Part shown: positions 45,401 through 54,900 of the stretch, in pieces
Numbering within the stretch: position 1 is the stretch's first letter
Layout of the letters: each line of letters begins with the position of its first letter
Assembly: GCF_014201335.1 (NCBI RefSeq)
Contig: NZ_JACHEB010000006.1
Coordinates: 310,001-374,000, forward strand
Origin: Tunturiibacter gelidiferens
GTDB lineage: Bacteria > Acidobacteriota > Terriglobia > Terriglobales > Acidobacteriaceae
Direction of reading: 5' to 3'
Length of the DNA: 64,000 nt
Program-made: the position numbers and the translations under genes
Notes under the pieces: model-generated
Databases searched by the model: none
Seen by the model: only the letters and a program-made list of their open reading frames with translations
What the model was told of the DNA's origin: nothing

Positions 45401-45980
45401 TCTGGGCAATGTTTCCGGTACTAGGCGCAACCGTATGTTGCTCACTGGGATGTATCAGCTGCCTTTTGGCAAGGGCCGACAGTACATGAGTAACAGCACA
45501 GCCCAGGACATATTTCTCGGTGGCTGGGATCTGACAACCGTCACGCTGCTTGAGACGGGCCCATGGCTTACCCCCAGCATCAGCGGCTCTGCCGATCAGT
45601 CGAACACGAACGTCGTCAATCGAAGCGCTTTGTTGCGTCCGGATGTGGTGCCGAGGGGTACTGCCGGAGCTGTGACCTACAACAACCTGTCCTTCCTGAC
45701 GACCCCAGCAGGGGTAGGTCGCTTCGGGAATGCAGGAGTTGGAATCGTTCAAGGGCCCGGGACAGCCACAGTGAGCCTCGGAGTGGCAAAACGGTTCGCT
45801 ATCACCGAGCAGGTCCATGCGCGGTTCGAGACTACCTTCACGAACGTTTTGAACCACACCAACTTTGCTCCACCCGTGACTGCGATCGACAACTCGCTAT
45901 TCGGGCAGCTGACTGGACCGCAAACTGCGGAGAACGCTGGAAATCGGACGGGACAGGCGGCGCTCAGAATCGATTTCTAG
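42450..45980 (+). CDS. TonB-dependent receptor, Oar-like, with carboxypeptidase-regulatory N-terminus
   Basis: An 1176-residue outer-membrane protein. The first ~55 residues form a long basic leader before the hydrophobic signal core (MIICGLLLAAGPLAHAQ). Next is a carboxypeptidase-regulatory-like domain (GSVRGNVLDASGAAIPDAQI, GFVFENVKAGKYTLRAH), a plug-like region (VKVTAFNNSAEFSQVGDVTF) and a barrel of about 900 residues ending LRIDF with the terminal Phe of outer-membrane proteins. Codon usage is less GC-biased than in the receptor at 34076, so the two are not recent duplicates. It is divergent from the kinase/regulator pair over a 130-bp gap. Confidence 0.88.
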   Translation: MNLLRGLLSLDTAARTSLAEDMAVSFQQQNEVQHTLRRGGRSVLRRVACSVISMIICGLLLAAGPLAHAQSTFGSVRGNVLDASGAAIPDAQIVLRSSDENTERTVDTDTSGGFVFENVKAGKYTLRAHRDGFADTVVSGISVEARQDLRLGATLNVAAQSTTVEVSGAADQINTENGTISDSKTNVEMTQLPLNNRATTTSPLGALGLSPNVQTDSSGNIALGGASSSMVNFSVDGISTANVRQNGALQDAYPSQEGIAAVKVTAFNNSAEFSQVGDVTFTTKNGTSQYHGSVFEYLQNQALDADPYGASGKAPKKFNTFGFSLSGPIVIPHLYDGHSKTFFFADYEGNRRSTAVFQQYVVPTAADRSGNLSDIGGPTIPSTQISQTAKALLAYYPLPNVAGAVNQTQAINYQNFQATPARTDGADVRVDQTISSKQSIYARFSRKNITTDFANLFLPDDSDSIHNRSLLISHTYTITPKLLNEFRYGFTNVTTSVDFPIQGSTALSQLDLTGVDISQHPSTHAFPTFNFSAGTPFPVIGRDKAGVTQSKTTQFSDNLTYTFGKHTVKGGIDIRRVRYFDLESFAPQFASDDFGAFIFQPSYGNAPGDQFTGNAFGDFLEGAPTTLYFAVSSPDVGGTATQFSFFAQDEFQVNSRLTLSYGLRWQILPGFQEDGGNLANFDQRNNSIVVPDALAGYLTSQNITSSNVAFQQSFNACPSGTTAGSTVHGLPCTGYITASQDGLPQSLRQTYKGDFQPRIAIAYRPFNDTKTVVRAGFGVYTMTNLGPLSFNNSGNPTSNLHTYSNSNSAGPNTPQIVFPNTAPATSGGPAFGGGGLDQGVDPNFRDPQSNQWNVTVERQLSNATSLRASYVGMHTYRLSITEDLNQIPASTTPYNTGATAGVFVDSRAPYQNWTTLLSTFNAGEANYHAFELQATHRLERGLYVDANYAYAENEADNQGDAPSAFAGEVNYGLPIADRFHIKQNLGNVSGTRRNRMLLTGMYQLPFGKGRQYMSNSTAQDIFLGGWDLTTVTLLETGPWLTPSISGSADQSNTNVVNRSALLRPDVVPRGTAGAVTYNNLSFLTTPAGVGRFGNAGVGIVQGPGTATVSLGVAKRFAITEQVHARFETTFTNVLNHTNFAPPVTAIDNSLFGQLTGPQTAENAGNRTGQAALRIDF

Positions 45981-46473
45981 TTAGATTGTCTGTTAGTGAG
46001 GCGAAGTAACCGTTTTGTGAACTCAGATAGTCCAAAGGGACGGAGCTGCTGGCTGGGCAGCAGCGGCGGATTATCCCGGTTAGATGGCAGTTGTTTTTCA
46101 AGTTCTTGATAAAATAGCCGGATCGCTTATCTAGAACCGATGAGGCATAAGAAGTCGGCTTATCAGAGGAATACCGTTGGGTACGGCGCCCAATGGGCCG
46201 CTTTATATGCAGTCACAACAGCATGCACAAGCAAGCTGTACGTCTCCTGTCCGTAACGCGTGAGTACAGGCTACGCCAACTTCTGCAAGCACGTTCTCGG
46301 CACTTATCATTTAGAGACGCGTAAACCGGGGTCGATGAGTGCCTTGGCCTGTTATCGCTCATTGAGGTGGCAGTTTTTTGGCTGGAAGAGCCTTCATTTG
46401 TTGGGTGCCCGCGAAAATCGAAGACCAAGCAGAACGCACCAGATTGGAAACAGCGTAAATCCAGGAAGTCCGC
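45981..46473. other. 493-bp non-coding stretch containing dispersed repeat copy 2
   Basis: No supportable gene. Only the dispersed repeat at 46324-46368 stands out. It separates the receptor gene from a frameshifted membrane-protein gene. Confidence 0.4.
46324..46368. repeat. Dispersed repeat, copy 2 of 3
   Basis: AACCGGGGTCGATGAGTGCC followed by TTGGCCTGTTATCGCTCATT and GAGGT, closely matching copy 1 at 27893. Confidence 0.5.
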
Positions 46474-47063
46474 CTAACCCCAATCCGATATGGAATTCAT
46501 ATCATCCCCGTAGGCCATAGGGCCTTTGGAAAAAACAACTAGTCCACCATTGAAGAAGAAGTTCAGTCCAACGCCAAACAGACAGATTCTCGCGATCCCA
46601 CCCAATATCCTCATCCGGCCACGCAGCGCTCGTGGGTTATTCCAATTCACAGCAGCGAGCCACAGGCCAACAAGGCCCATCGGGATCATGAAGAGAATGT
46701 CCGACACGGCAGCACCGAATAGAACTACAAATCGCAGAAGCCCTACGCCACCCAAAGCCACAACCCCGAGGATCATCCAACTTCGACCGAGGCCACGCCA
46801 TCTCCACCCTCCAATGCGATAGAGCCAAATCGCCACAGGAATCATCAGCAGCGCCTGTACCATTGAGGACAAAATTGGACTGTCAAGAGTAGCTTGCCCT
46901 GCGGCGCCACCACACCCGAGTCCTGCATCTGGAGTGCCGGCGTCACAATGTAGGCGACCAGGCATGCGAACGAGAAAATGCCAAACATGCCGCTCACAAT
47001 CGCCGCCCATGGCGTTGAGTAATGTATCGCGCTGCTCCTGTTCCCAATTGTTAAAGGAATCAT
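46474..47063 (-). pseudogene. Frameshifted small integral-membrane protein gene
   Basis: Two overlapping minus-strand frames each hold half of one protein. The first (from 47063) reads AIHYSTPWAAIVSGMFGIFS and SFACLVAYIVTPALQMQDSG up to VVAPQGK. The second continues ATLDSPILSSMVQALLMIPV and on through helices WMILGVVALGGVGLLRFVV, ILFMIPMGLVGLWLAAV and IARICLFGVGLNFFFNGGLV. Adding one base near 46885 joins them into a membrane protein of about 195 residues. The 216-residue frame from 47124 starts in the wrong frame. I do not recognise the family. A sequencing error is possible. Confidence 0.6.
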
Positions 47064-47262
47064 CGTCTGTTGGGGACACTAGGCGGGAGCGCAAGCTGGC
47101 TCCGCCAGACGCTGTGGTCGCCAAAGCCGTGATCTTTTGAAGAGAACCGGGAGAGTCGCGAAATCACCCTACCGTTCTAGCTATGTCTGAAGCCAGAGGC
47201 TGCATCAACTCCTCTCCCACGGATCGACTGGTGAGCATAATATCGACCCATGACCGAAAAAA

Positions 47263-47772
47263 ATGGATAGATCGTCTACGAATTTTCAGCTGGAACCCGC
47301 GCTACGCGAGCAGTCACCGATCCTCGCGAGTCTGCTTGAGTTATATTCACACGACTTTAGCGAGTTTCACCCTTTGAGCATCGGGCCGGACGGTAGATTC
47401 GGTTACAAGTCACTTCCACTGTACTGGAGTCAATCAAATCGTCATCCCTTCCTGATCCGGTCTCAAGCCAAGCTTGCAGGGTTCGCCCTGGTGAAGAGAG
47501 GTTCAGAGACTTCTGATAATCAGGAGGTTTGGGACATGGCGGAATTCTTTATTCTCCGAGGTTGCCGCAGACACAGAATAGGAACACTCGCCGCGCAAGA
47601 GGTGTGGAGGCGCCTTCCAGGCCCGTGGGAGATTCGAGTAATGCAATCCAATCCTTCGGCGACATCCTTCTGGACACAGGCGATTTCAGAATTTATTCGC
47701 GAGTCGATCCAGCCGGTCAAGATTGAGAAGGATGGCAAATCCTGGCAACAATACTCGTTCAGATCGGAATGA
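47263..47772 (+). CDS. GNAT-family N-acetyltransferase
   Basis: A 169-residue protein with the GNAT core: FALVKRGSE, then the beta4-turn WDMAEFFILRGCRRHRIGTL, in which RGCRRHRIGT corresponds to the acetyl-CoA pyrophosphate loop (R/Q-x-x-G-x-G/A), and a final VMQSNPSATSFWTQAI. Such enzymes acetylate small amines or proteins; the substrate is unknown. It stands alone between two decayed genes and the starting ATG 47263 is preceded by a sensible spacing to earlier stops. Confidence 0.75.
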   Translation: MDRSSTNFQLEPALREQSPILASLLELYSHDFSEFHPLSIGPDGRFGYKSLPLYWSQSNRHPFLIRSQAKLAGFALVKRGSETSDNQEVWDMAEFFILRGCRRHRIGTLAAQEVWRRLPGPWEIRVMQSNPSATSFWTQAISEFIRESIQPVKIEKDGKSWQQYSFRSE

Positions 47773-48229
47773 GTACGTTAGCCATAGGCGTTCCGGTACC
47801 GACAGGAGACTTTAGTGGTTTAGGTCCTCGGGATCTCGTTCCGTGCACAACAAAAGCGGAAGTGACGTGTTGAGGTCCAACGTCGCTTGGTGTAAGCTCC
47901 AAAGCACCTTGGAAGCCATCCTCCCCTCCCGCGAGGTAGAGGATGAGGTCAAAGGACAATCTTCAAGCACCGGATTCGCCGAAATCCACGCCGTCAGCAT
48001 GAAGCGCCTTTCAAAAGTTGAAGCCGCTGACGATCCTTCAGACGGGGTACGAACAGTCGCCGGCCATGAGTGTACGAGGTCGTGAGACCTTATCGACCCA
48101 TCTGCATTCAGCTTGACAAGTGAATCGGAGATTTATCATTCGCTGAGACATCCGTAATAAGCAAATGGCAGCAACCCGCTGTCCGACAAGCCGGTTATAC
48201 GTCCAAGTGCCGAAATCTGGATCGACCTG
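47773..48229. other. 457-bp stretch without an intact gene
   Basis: Minus-strand frames around 47760-48000 contain short protein-like pieces (LELTPSDVGPQHVTSAFVVH and AFVVHGTRSRGPKPLKSP) that might be a degraded gene, but I could not place them in a family. Otherwise nothing is recognised. Confidence 0.35.
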
Positions 48230-48266
48230 AACCAGTCAATGAGAGTGCATGGGCCTGTTATCGCCA
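48230..48266. repeat. Dispersed repeat, copy 3 of 3
   Basis: AACCAGTCAATGAGAGTGCA followed by TGGGCCTGTTATCGCCA, a diverged copy of the elements at 27893 and 46324, directly beside the end of the broken MBL hydrolase gene. Confidence 0.45.
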
Positions 48267-48293
48267 TACGTCGATTGGTCCAATCGTTAACCG

Positions 48294-49160
48294 CTAGGCA
48301 CTCTTTTTACCAATCTTCGCGCCGCCCCATAAGGAGCCGGGATTTGCGCGATCAGGGTAGAGTTCAAGCATGGCATCACAAAGTTCGCGGATGGTGGTGG
48401 TGGATTCATCCAGACGATTGAAGTCGCGAAGATACTGCCTCGTCTCGGCGATGATGCGAGGCTCGTCTTCATTTTCTGGAATCTTGTGCCCAGCAATGAC
48501 GGCTCGGGGGTTAGCGTCTCGAGTTTATCGAGCGTGTCTATCCATTCGCGTCGGCTCTCCGTGTTGGTCTCCGCGAGACAGGGATGAATTCCGTTGTAGA
48601 CAGTGTCTCCACCTACGAGCAGTCCGACCGACGGAACATGCAGGCACGTCGATTCGGCAGTGTCCGTCTTCCCCGTATTCACCACGATCAGCTTGTGTCC
48701 TTCGAGCTCCAATTCGTTGCTTTGGAGAGGATCGGCGACGGGGAGATGCTCCGGGATTTGACCAAGAAAAAGTTTGCGCCAAAAATCCTCTAAGGACGTA
48801 GGAGACACTTGCTGGCGCATTGCCTCAACGACTTCCGGGGTCGCAACAGCTTTCACGTTCGGGAAGCGCTCCAGAAGTGAGCCAACTCCGAAGACGTGGT
48901 CACCGTGTCCGTGCGTCAGGTAAATCGCGGTAAGATTATTTCCACTCCTTGATGACCCAATTCAGCAAGGCCTGCGATTGGAGGATTGTCAGAAACGTAT
49001 CGACAAGGACAGCATCTCGTTCACCATAGATGAGCGTCGACGAGTTCGATACCCACATCAATGCCTCCTTACCAGGGGGAAGATCGCGGCTTAGGCCAGG
49101 GCGCTTACTGGTAAATACATCCCATTTCAGCATGCCGTCACTTGTATCGGTTGCGTTCAT
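48294..49160 (-). pseudogene. MBL-fold metallo-hydrolase gene with two frameshifts
   Basis: Three consecutive minus-strand frames make one metallo-beta-lactamase-fold protein of about 288 residues. Piece 1 (start ATG 49160 with AAGGGAACCGGG before it) ends TLIYGERDAVLVDTF ... NWVIKE. Piece 2, after one lost base near 48945, reads NNLTAIYLTHGHGDHVFGVG with the zinc motif H-x-H-x-D-H. Piece 3, after a second shift near 48505, reads AVIAGHKIPENEDEPRIIAE and ends KIGKKSA before TAG. All parts are present, so the gene was disabled recently, or the bases are misread. It is divergent from a TetR regulator. Confidence 0.75.
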
Positions 49161-49199
49161 CCCGGTTCCCTTTGCGTGTAAGTGATACCTCTTGAAAAA

Positions 49200-49217
49200 T
49201 ATAATATGACCGGTCAT
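49200..49217 (+). promoter_or_regulatory. TATAAT -10 abutting a TetR-type palindromic operator
   Basis: TATAAT at 49200-49205 runs straight into the perfect 12-nt palindrome ATGACCGGTCAT at 49206-49217. It lies between the TetR gene (reading right) and the MBL gene (reading left), the classic place for an autoregulating TetR repressor to bind. The -35 is not clear. Confidence 0.55.
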
Positions 49218-49286
49218 CTTGCATTAATTGAGCAATAAATCATGGCCTTCCATTCATCGTCGACGAAAATAGACTTGGAGCACATG

Positions 49287-49913
49287 ATGGATTCTCGTTC
49301 GCCCGTAAAGAGGGGACCAAAGCCTAAAACTGGTACTCGAGAGAGGCTTATCCAGTCGGGGATACAGACGATCCACGCCAGTGGATCCGGTGGGACCAGT
49401 GTACAGAGCATTGTCGAGGCCGCCGACGTACCAAGGGATCCTTTTACAATTTTTTTCCCAAGTAAAGAGGCGTTCGCAGCGGAGGTCATCGATGCGTATT
49501 CGAACCGAGCCCAGCAAAGGCTGCGCGGCTTTCTCCTGAATCAAGCTATTACGCCACGGGCTCGATTGGAGGCGTACTTCGATGACAGGATTGAAGCATT
49601 CAGGACCGCTCAGTACGTTCGTGGATGTCTGATGGGTAACTTCAGCGCTGAAGCTGCGGATCAAAGCGCACTGATACGTGACCGCCTTACGAAGCATTTT
49701 GGAGTCTGGTGGGAACTCCTTGAGGCTTGTATTGCAGAGGCGCAAAAACAAGAGGAGCTTAGTGATCAAATCTCAGCATCGTTACTGGCCAAGTTCCTCT
49801 TGAATAGTTGGGAAGGTGCCCTGTTGCGCATGCGTGCCGAGAAAAGCGATACCCCACTGCTTGACTTCAAAAAGATCGTTTTCAAGAAGCTTTTTGAGAG
49901 ACCCAGATCTTGA
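49287..49913 (+). CDS. TetR/AcrR-family transcriptional regulator
   Basis: A 208-residue regulator. ATG 49287 is preferred because GGAG lies 6 nt upstream; ATG 49242 is an alternative. The N-terminal helix-turn-helix is [20 protein letters not shown] followed by [20 protein letters not shown] and [13 protein letters not shown], the TetR pattern. The C-terminal ligand domain (residues 75-200) resembles the TetR_C group with a [10 protein letters not shown] segment. It is likely to repress the divergent MBL hydrolase and itself through the palindrome at 49206. Since that hydrolase is broken, its regulon here may be lost. Confidence 0.88.
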   Translation: MDSRSPVKRGPKPKTGTRERLIQSGIQTIHASGSGGTSVQSIVEAADVPRDPFTIFFPSKEAFAAEVIDAYSNRAQQRLRGFLLNQAITPRARLEAYFDDRIEAFRTAQYVRGCLMGNFSAEAADQSALIRDRLTKHFGVWWELLEACIAEAQKQEELSDQISASLLAKFLLNSWEGALLRMRAEKSDTPLLDFKKIVFKKLFERPRS

Positions 49914-50039
49914 TGTCTCTGGCTGCCTCTTTAGTTGAATGGAGTGGTAACGAAGTCTCATTCCATTTCATCGAATCACGATCGGCGATGGGAAGCGTTT
50001 GCCGATTCTCCATTACCGAACTCTCGATAAGTGCTAAAT

Positions 50040-50428
50040 CGCCGATGCACTCATTTGTAGTTACCCCGCACCTTGTGAAGCTGAATCTGGAATTGGCCCA
50101 TAGCCTTGAGCTCGCCCCGCACGCGCTAGCGTGTGAACAAGGAGTGCAAATCCTAGCAGGCAACCGAGTCGCCGAAGGGTCCGAACCCCTTGCGCTCGCC
50201 TATGCCGGGCACCAGTTCGGATACTTCGTGCCGCAGCTCGGCGACGGCCGCGCGAATTTGCTAGCGGAGGTGATGGGGCGTGACGGCGTGCGCTACGACA
50301 TCCAGCTCAAGGGCTCCGGTCCGACTCCCTTCTCCCGCCGTGGCGACGGCAGAGCCGCACTCGGTCCGGTCCTGCGCGAATACATCGTGAGTGAAGCAAG
50401 GGCGGCGCTCGGCGTGCCGACCCATTCA
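50040..50428 (+). pseudogene. selO: N-terminal fragment of a SelO/YdiU protein adenylyltransferase
   Basis: The frame after the TetR gene carries about 125 residues of the SelO N-terminal region: [20 protein letters not shown], then [60 protein letters not shown] and [20 protein letters not shown]. SelO is a pseudokinase-fold enzyme that AMPylates proteins and is normally about 480-500 residues. Here the match stops abruptly near 50428, where the AraC gene begins on the other strand, and the first residues of the family are also missing. It is a truncated relic. Confidence 0.75.
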
Positions 50429-51478
50429 TTTAATGTTATCGGCGCAAGTGTCCGCCTCGCGTCCTAGCTTCGTTCTCCACTGGCTCGGAGTTACCCCGGC
50501 CCATCGCACAAACCCACGCGTGAGTATGCTCGGATCGGCATAGCCAACTATGGTAGCGATATCAGCGATTTTCAGCTGGGTGCAGTCAAGTAATTGCTGA
50601 GCATACTCGCACCGTGTGTCATCCAACGCCTCCTGAAATTTCATCCCAGAAGCATCCAGCCGGCGGTCAAGAGTACGCCGGCTCATACCCAACTGTCGCG
50701 CAATCGCAGTAGCAGAAAAGCAACCCCTTATGAGCGCAACCCGCAGTTCGCGCTGAAGCTGCGTGACTATATCAATACCGCCAGCGTGCCATAGGACCTG
50801 AACTTGCTTCTCGAGGACAATTCGTCGCCGAACGTCGGCGCCCGCGACAGGCTGATCAAGCATTCTTCGCGGAAAAACCACAGCGGTTTGATCCGCATTG
50901 AAGGCAAGCTTGACCCCAAATGCATGTCGATAGTGGGATACATTTCTCGGCTCGGATCGGGCTAGTAGAACTTCCAGAGCGGATGCGTGGCCTGTACCGG
51001 CGAGCTCGCAAAAGATAGTGAATGCTCCCATGGCAGCGCCGTCGCAGATTAGATACTGACCGGGCACGTTTGGCTGGTAAACAGCGTACCCGAAGAACGC
51101 TTGCATCTTGTCTTCCAGCAGATAGGTGACGCCTCCGTGAGCGTTTCGATGCTGATTGATCGCAAAATCCTGCAATGCAACGCGGAGCGTCGGAGAATTT
51201 CGCATCAGCTCGCCGAGAAGTCCAAGAGTTTCGGTCCGGATCTGGCGACCGATCTCCAGCCCAAAATGTGAACACCGAGTCTTCTCGCAGGACAACTGCG
51301 AGAGCAGTCCCATTGCTCGGTAAGGAATCATTCCATCCGGATCCTCAAGCGCGGACGCGGTCAGACCAGCAGCGGCCAACACTTCTAACGGGTCTACGTC
51401 GAAGCGCCTTAGAAGTTCAGGCAGGCAAGAGAGAAAACCCACTCTCTGCAGGTTCTCGGGTAAATGCGGTCGAAGCAT
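50426..51478 (-). CDS. AraC-family transcriptional regulator (arabinose-binding-domain type)
   Basis: A 350-residue regulator. The N-terminal ~200 residues match the AraC_binding / OruR-like ligand domain ([40 protein letters not shown]). The C-terminal HTH pair is at about 250-340: [20 protein letters not shown] and [20 protein letters not shown] followed by [17 protein letters not shown]. This subfamily responds to small metabolites such as amino acids or fatty acids. Its 3' end cuts into the selO relic, so the junction looks like a rearrangement point. The regulated gene is not evident. Confidence 0.88.
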   Translation of the reverse strand: MLRPHLPENLQRVGFLSCLPELLRRFDVDPLEVLAAAGLTASALEDPDGMIPYRAMGLLSQLSCEKTRCSHFGLEIGRQIRTETLGLLGELMRNSPTLRVALQDFAINQHRNAHGGVTYLLEDKMQAFFGYAVYQPNVPGQYLICDGAAMGAFTIFCELAGTGHASALEVLLARSEPRNVSHYRHAFGVKLAFNADQTAVVFPRRMLDQPVAGADVRRRIVLEKQVQVLWHAGGIDIVTQLQRELRVALIRGCFSATAIARQLGMSRRTLDRRLDASGMKFQEALDDTRCEYAQQLLDCTQLKIADIATIVGYADPSILTRGFVRWAGVTPSQWRTKLGREADTCADNIK

Positions 51479-51969
51479 CTCGTTAGCTCCTCTTCCGAAA
51501 TGGAGCTACCTGTCCCAACAAATATCTGGATATTTTGTCCATTATAGTCAAGTGCTCCCGCGCGAGTCAGACTATAGTCGATTTCGCACTCATAACCAGC
51601 CCGCTCACCTTATGAACCATGCCCCAAAACTGAACGCGCGCGCTTGCGCGTGTTCGGTGCGGCAATGGCGCAAGACTGCGATTGTGCCATGAGGAGTTCA
51701 GAGTTGGTCTGGACAGCAAACTGCTTTGATGTGTACGACTACGCCTCCGCGGAACCATTTTGCCTGCGCATCTTCGGAGGTGTGACTAAAGTCAACAAAC
51801 AGATCCACCGCTTCGCTTGATCAAAAGCCCCCGGCAATCACCGGAACTAATCAGGCCTGAGACCGGCGTGTCGAGGATGTTCCGCAGTTGGCACGAACTC
51901 GCTCCTGCATCAGGTTTGGTCATAGCAGCAGGTCCATAGAAGGACAAGCAACATTGATAGGAGAAACTC
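51479..51969. other. 491-bp intergenic stretch, nothing recognised
   Basis: No coding frame, tRNA or repeat was recognised. An alternating-purine/pyrimidine GCGCGCGCTTGCGCG stretch lies near 51637. The region must contain the promoters of the AraC gene and of the protease gene. Confidence 0.4.
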
Positions 51970-54900
51970 ATGTACAGAAACAACCGTTGTAGAAATGTCG
52001 CGAAGATTATGTGCCTTGCAATAGGCGTGGCTTTCGGTCAAGCAGCACGGGCTCAATCACGGATTACTGACTCGATTCAAGGCGCAGAACACACCGCCGT
52101 CAAAGGCAGCACTCCAGACCGGCTAATCTCGATGAGCCAAGACATCGGCCGGCTCTCCTCAAGTCAGAACCTTGGTCGAATGGTACTATTGCTGGCGCCT
52201 ACGCCGGCGCAGGATCAGGCCGCAGCCGATCTTATCGCATCACAGCATGACTCGTCTTCTCCCTTATTCCACAAGTGGCTGACCCCAACCGAATTTGGCC
52301 AACAGTTCGGAATCGCCGATACGGATTCTTCTCAAGTCAGCGCGTGGCTTCAGAGTCAAGGTCTGAACGTTCACCATATCTCACAAAGCCGCCGCTTCAT
52401 CGTTTTCAGTGGCAATGTCGCACAGGTTGAGAACGCGTTCTCGACACAGATGCACTCTTATTCCTACAAAAATAAAACGTTCATCTCGAACTCCAGCGAT
52501 ATTCAACTTCCTGCAGCCCTACGCAACGTAGTCAAGGGCGTCGTTCGACTGCATAGTAATCCGTCTTCGCCTGCTATTTTGAGCGGAACAAAGGTACATT
52601 TTAAAAAGGCGGGTGGCCAATTTACCTTTGACGACAGTTCGCATGGAATCGCCCCTGCCGACTTCGCGAAGATCTATAACGTGCAACCTCTCTACAATGC
52701 TGGAATTAACGGGATGGGCCAGACGATCGCCATAGTCGGTCGCAGCAATATAACCATTCAAGACATACGTGATTTCCGCAATCTTCTCGGGCTTCCGGCG
52801 AATGATCCTCAGGTCATTATCAACGGAGACGATCCCGGTATAACGACAGATGTTGACGAAGCCACGCTCGATGTCACCTGGTCGGGCGCAGTAGCTCCGA
52901 TGGCAAAGATTGATTTCGTCATCTCTCAGAGCAACTTCGCTGATGGAGTCGATGTCTCAGCAGAGTACATTGTCGACAATAATCTGGCCCCAGTCATGAG
53001 CACCAGCTATGGATCATGTGAAACCGACCTGGGCCCGGTCGAAAATGCCTTCTACAATTCCCTCTGGCAACAGGCAGCTGCGCAGGGAATTACCTCATTT
53101 GTATCTGCTGGAGACAACGGCGGTGCAGGCTGTGACGCTCCTGCTGGCGGAGTCTACTCTTCCGGTGTCCTCGCTGTGAACGGAATTGCATCAACGCCGT
53201 ACAACGTCGCGGTTGGTGGTACGCAGTTCAACGATACAGCCAGCCCCAACAAGTATTGGAGTGCGACAAACGATCCAACCACCGGCGAGTCTGCGCTCAG
53301 CTACATTCCAGAGACGGCATGGAATGAAAGCAGTAACGATCCCAATGATGTTTTGCTCTACGCTGGTAGTGGTGGCGTAAGCAGTCTCTACGCTAAGCCC
53401 ACCTGGCAGACCGGGGTGGGTGTTCCGAATGACGGAGCACGCGACCTGCCTGACATCTCCCTCACAGCTTCACTTCACGATGGGTATCTCGTATGCCTAA
53501 ATGGCAATTGTGGTTACGGCGACTACTTCTTCACCTTCGGTGGCACCTCTGCCTCGAGCCCAGCCGCTGCCGGCATTATGGCACTGGTCAATCAGAAGAT
53601 GGGCGGTCAGCCGCAAGGGATGGCCAACTACGTCTTCTACGGACTTGCCAAAGTCCCTGGGATCTTCCACGACACGAGCAAGGGCAACAATAAAGTACCC
53701 GATCCAAACGGCCAGTACACCATCGGCTATGATGCAACTTCCGGCTACGACCTGGCAACCGGACTTGGCTCGATGGATGTCAACGCCCTGGTCAACCATT
53801 GGAAGTCTGCTGCATCCAGTGGAGCTGGAACCGGTCTTACTCTTGCGCTTGGCCCCGGACAAAAAGCAGCCGTGGTTCATGGTAAGTCAATCAGCTTCCA
53901 GGCCACCGTCGCCTGCGCCGCTACTGGAACATGTGTTGCTCCAACCGGCGCCGTAGCTCTTTCGGCTGCTTCCTCGACCGCCGCAACCATCGCAGTAGGC
54001 TCGGGCGAACTCATGCCGCAGATAGGTTCCAGCGAAGCTAACATTCTCACCTCCGCCGTTCCCGGCGGCAACTATAACGTGAGTGCTCGCTATAGCGGTG
54101 ACGGCAAATACGGCCCAAGCACTTCTAACTCGGTTCCTGTGACCGTCTCAGCGGAGAAGAGCCAAACATTTGTTGGGTCGGTTGGCGGTGGAACATTCGC
54201 AACTGGTCCCATTTCGGTGGGATACGGCTTGTCCTGGCCTGTCGGAATCATTGTGGCCGGAAATTCCGGATACGGCTTTCCTTCTGGTTCGATGACGATG
54301 ACAGCGGATGGCGTACCGATCACAAACGGAGGAGTTTACAACTACGCAACCGGGGTCTTCGCCCCCAGTACCATGACGTTGAACTACGGCGAGAAGACTA
54401 TTACCAAAGCTGGACTTCCAACAAGTCAGTCGAGCACTATCTCTTACGTTCTCCCCACGCAGGCCTTGGGCGTAGGTTCTCATCAGCTAGTGGCAAGTTA
54501 TCCGGGCGACCCGAGCTTCGGCGCCAGTCAGGGAAGTTATAGCTACACGGTGAGCCAGGCACAAGGGCTCATCGAGGATTTCTTTCCTGTCGGGGACACC
54601 GTCGTGAACACCCCTATTCAGCTCATCGCACAGATCGGATTTACGAGCGGCGGCTTCGCACCTTATGGGGGAGTAATTACTGTCTCCGACATCACCAGCG
54701 GGAAAGCCGTTGTGTTGGGCAAGGGCAAAGTCGACAGCACGCTGTACGGCGGCTACTGGACGACTAACGTCACCATTACTACTCCGGGCACACGAACCCT
54801 AAGGTTGGACTATACCGGCGACAGCAATGTCAAAGGCACATCGTCGACCTACTACGTACCGTTTACAGCCACGGATTCTTCCTATGTGAACTTCAGCACG

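Noticed and set aside
46150..46165. Similarity of AAGTCGGCTTAT to the arm of the inverted repeat at 57104
   Set aside because: Ten matching bases, no shared context; probably chance.
46474..47124. Taking the 216-residue frame as an intact gene
   Set aside because: Its first ~75 residues are in the wrong frame; the real N-terminus lies in the overlapping frame starting at 47063.
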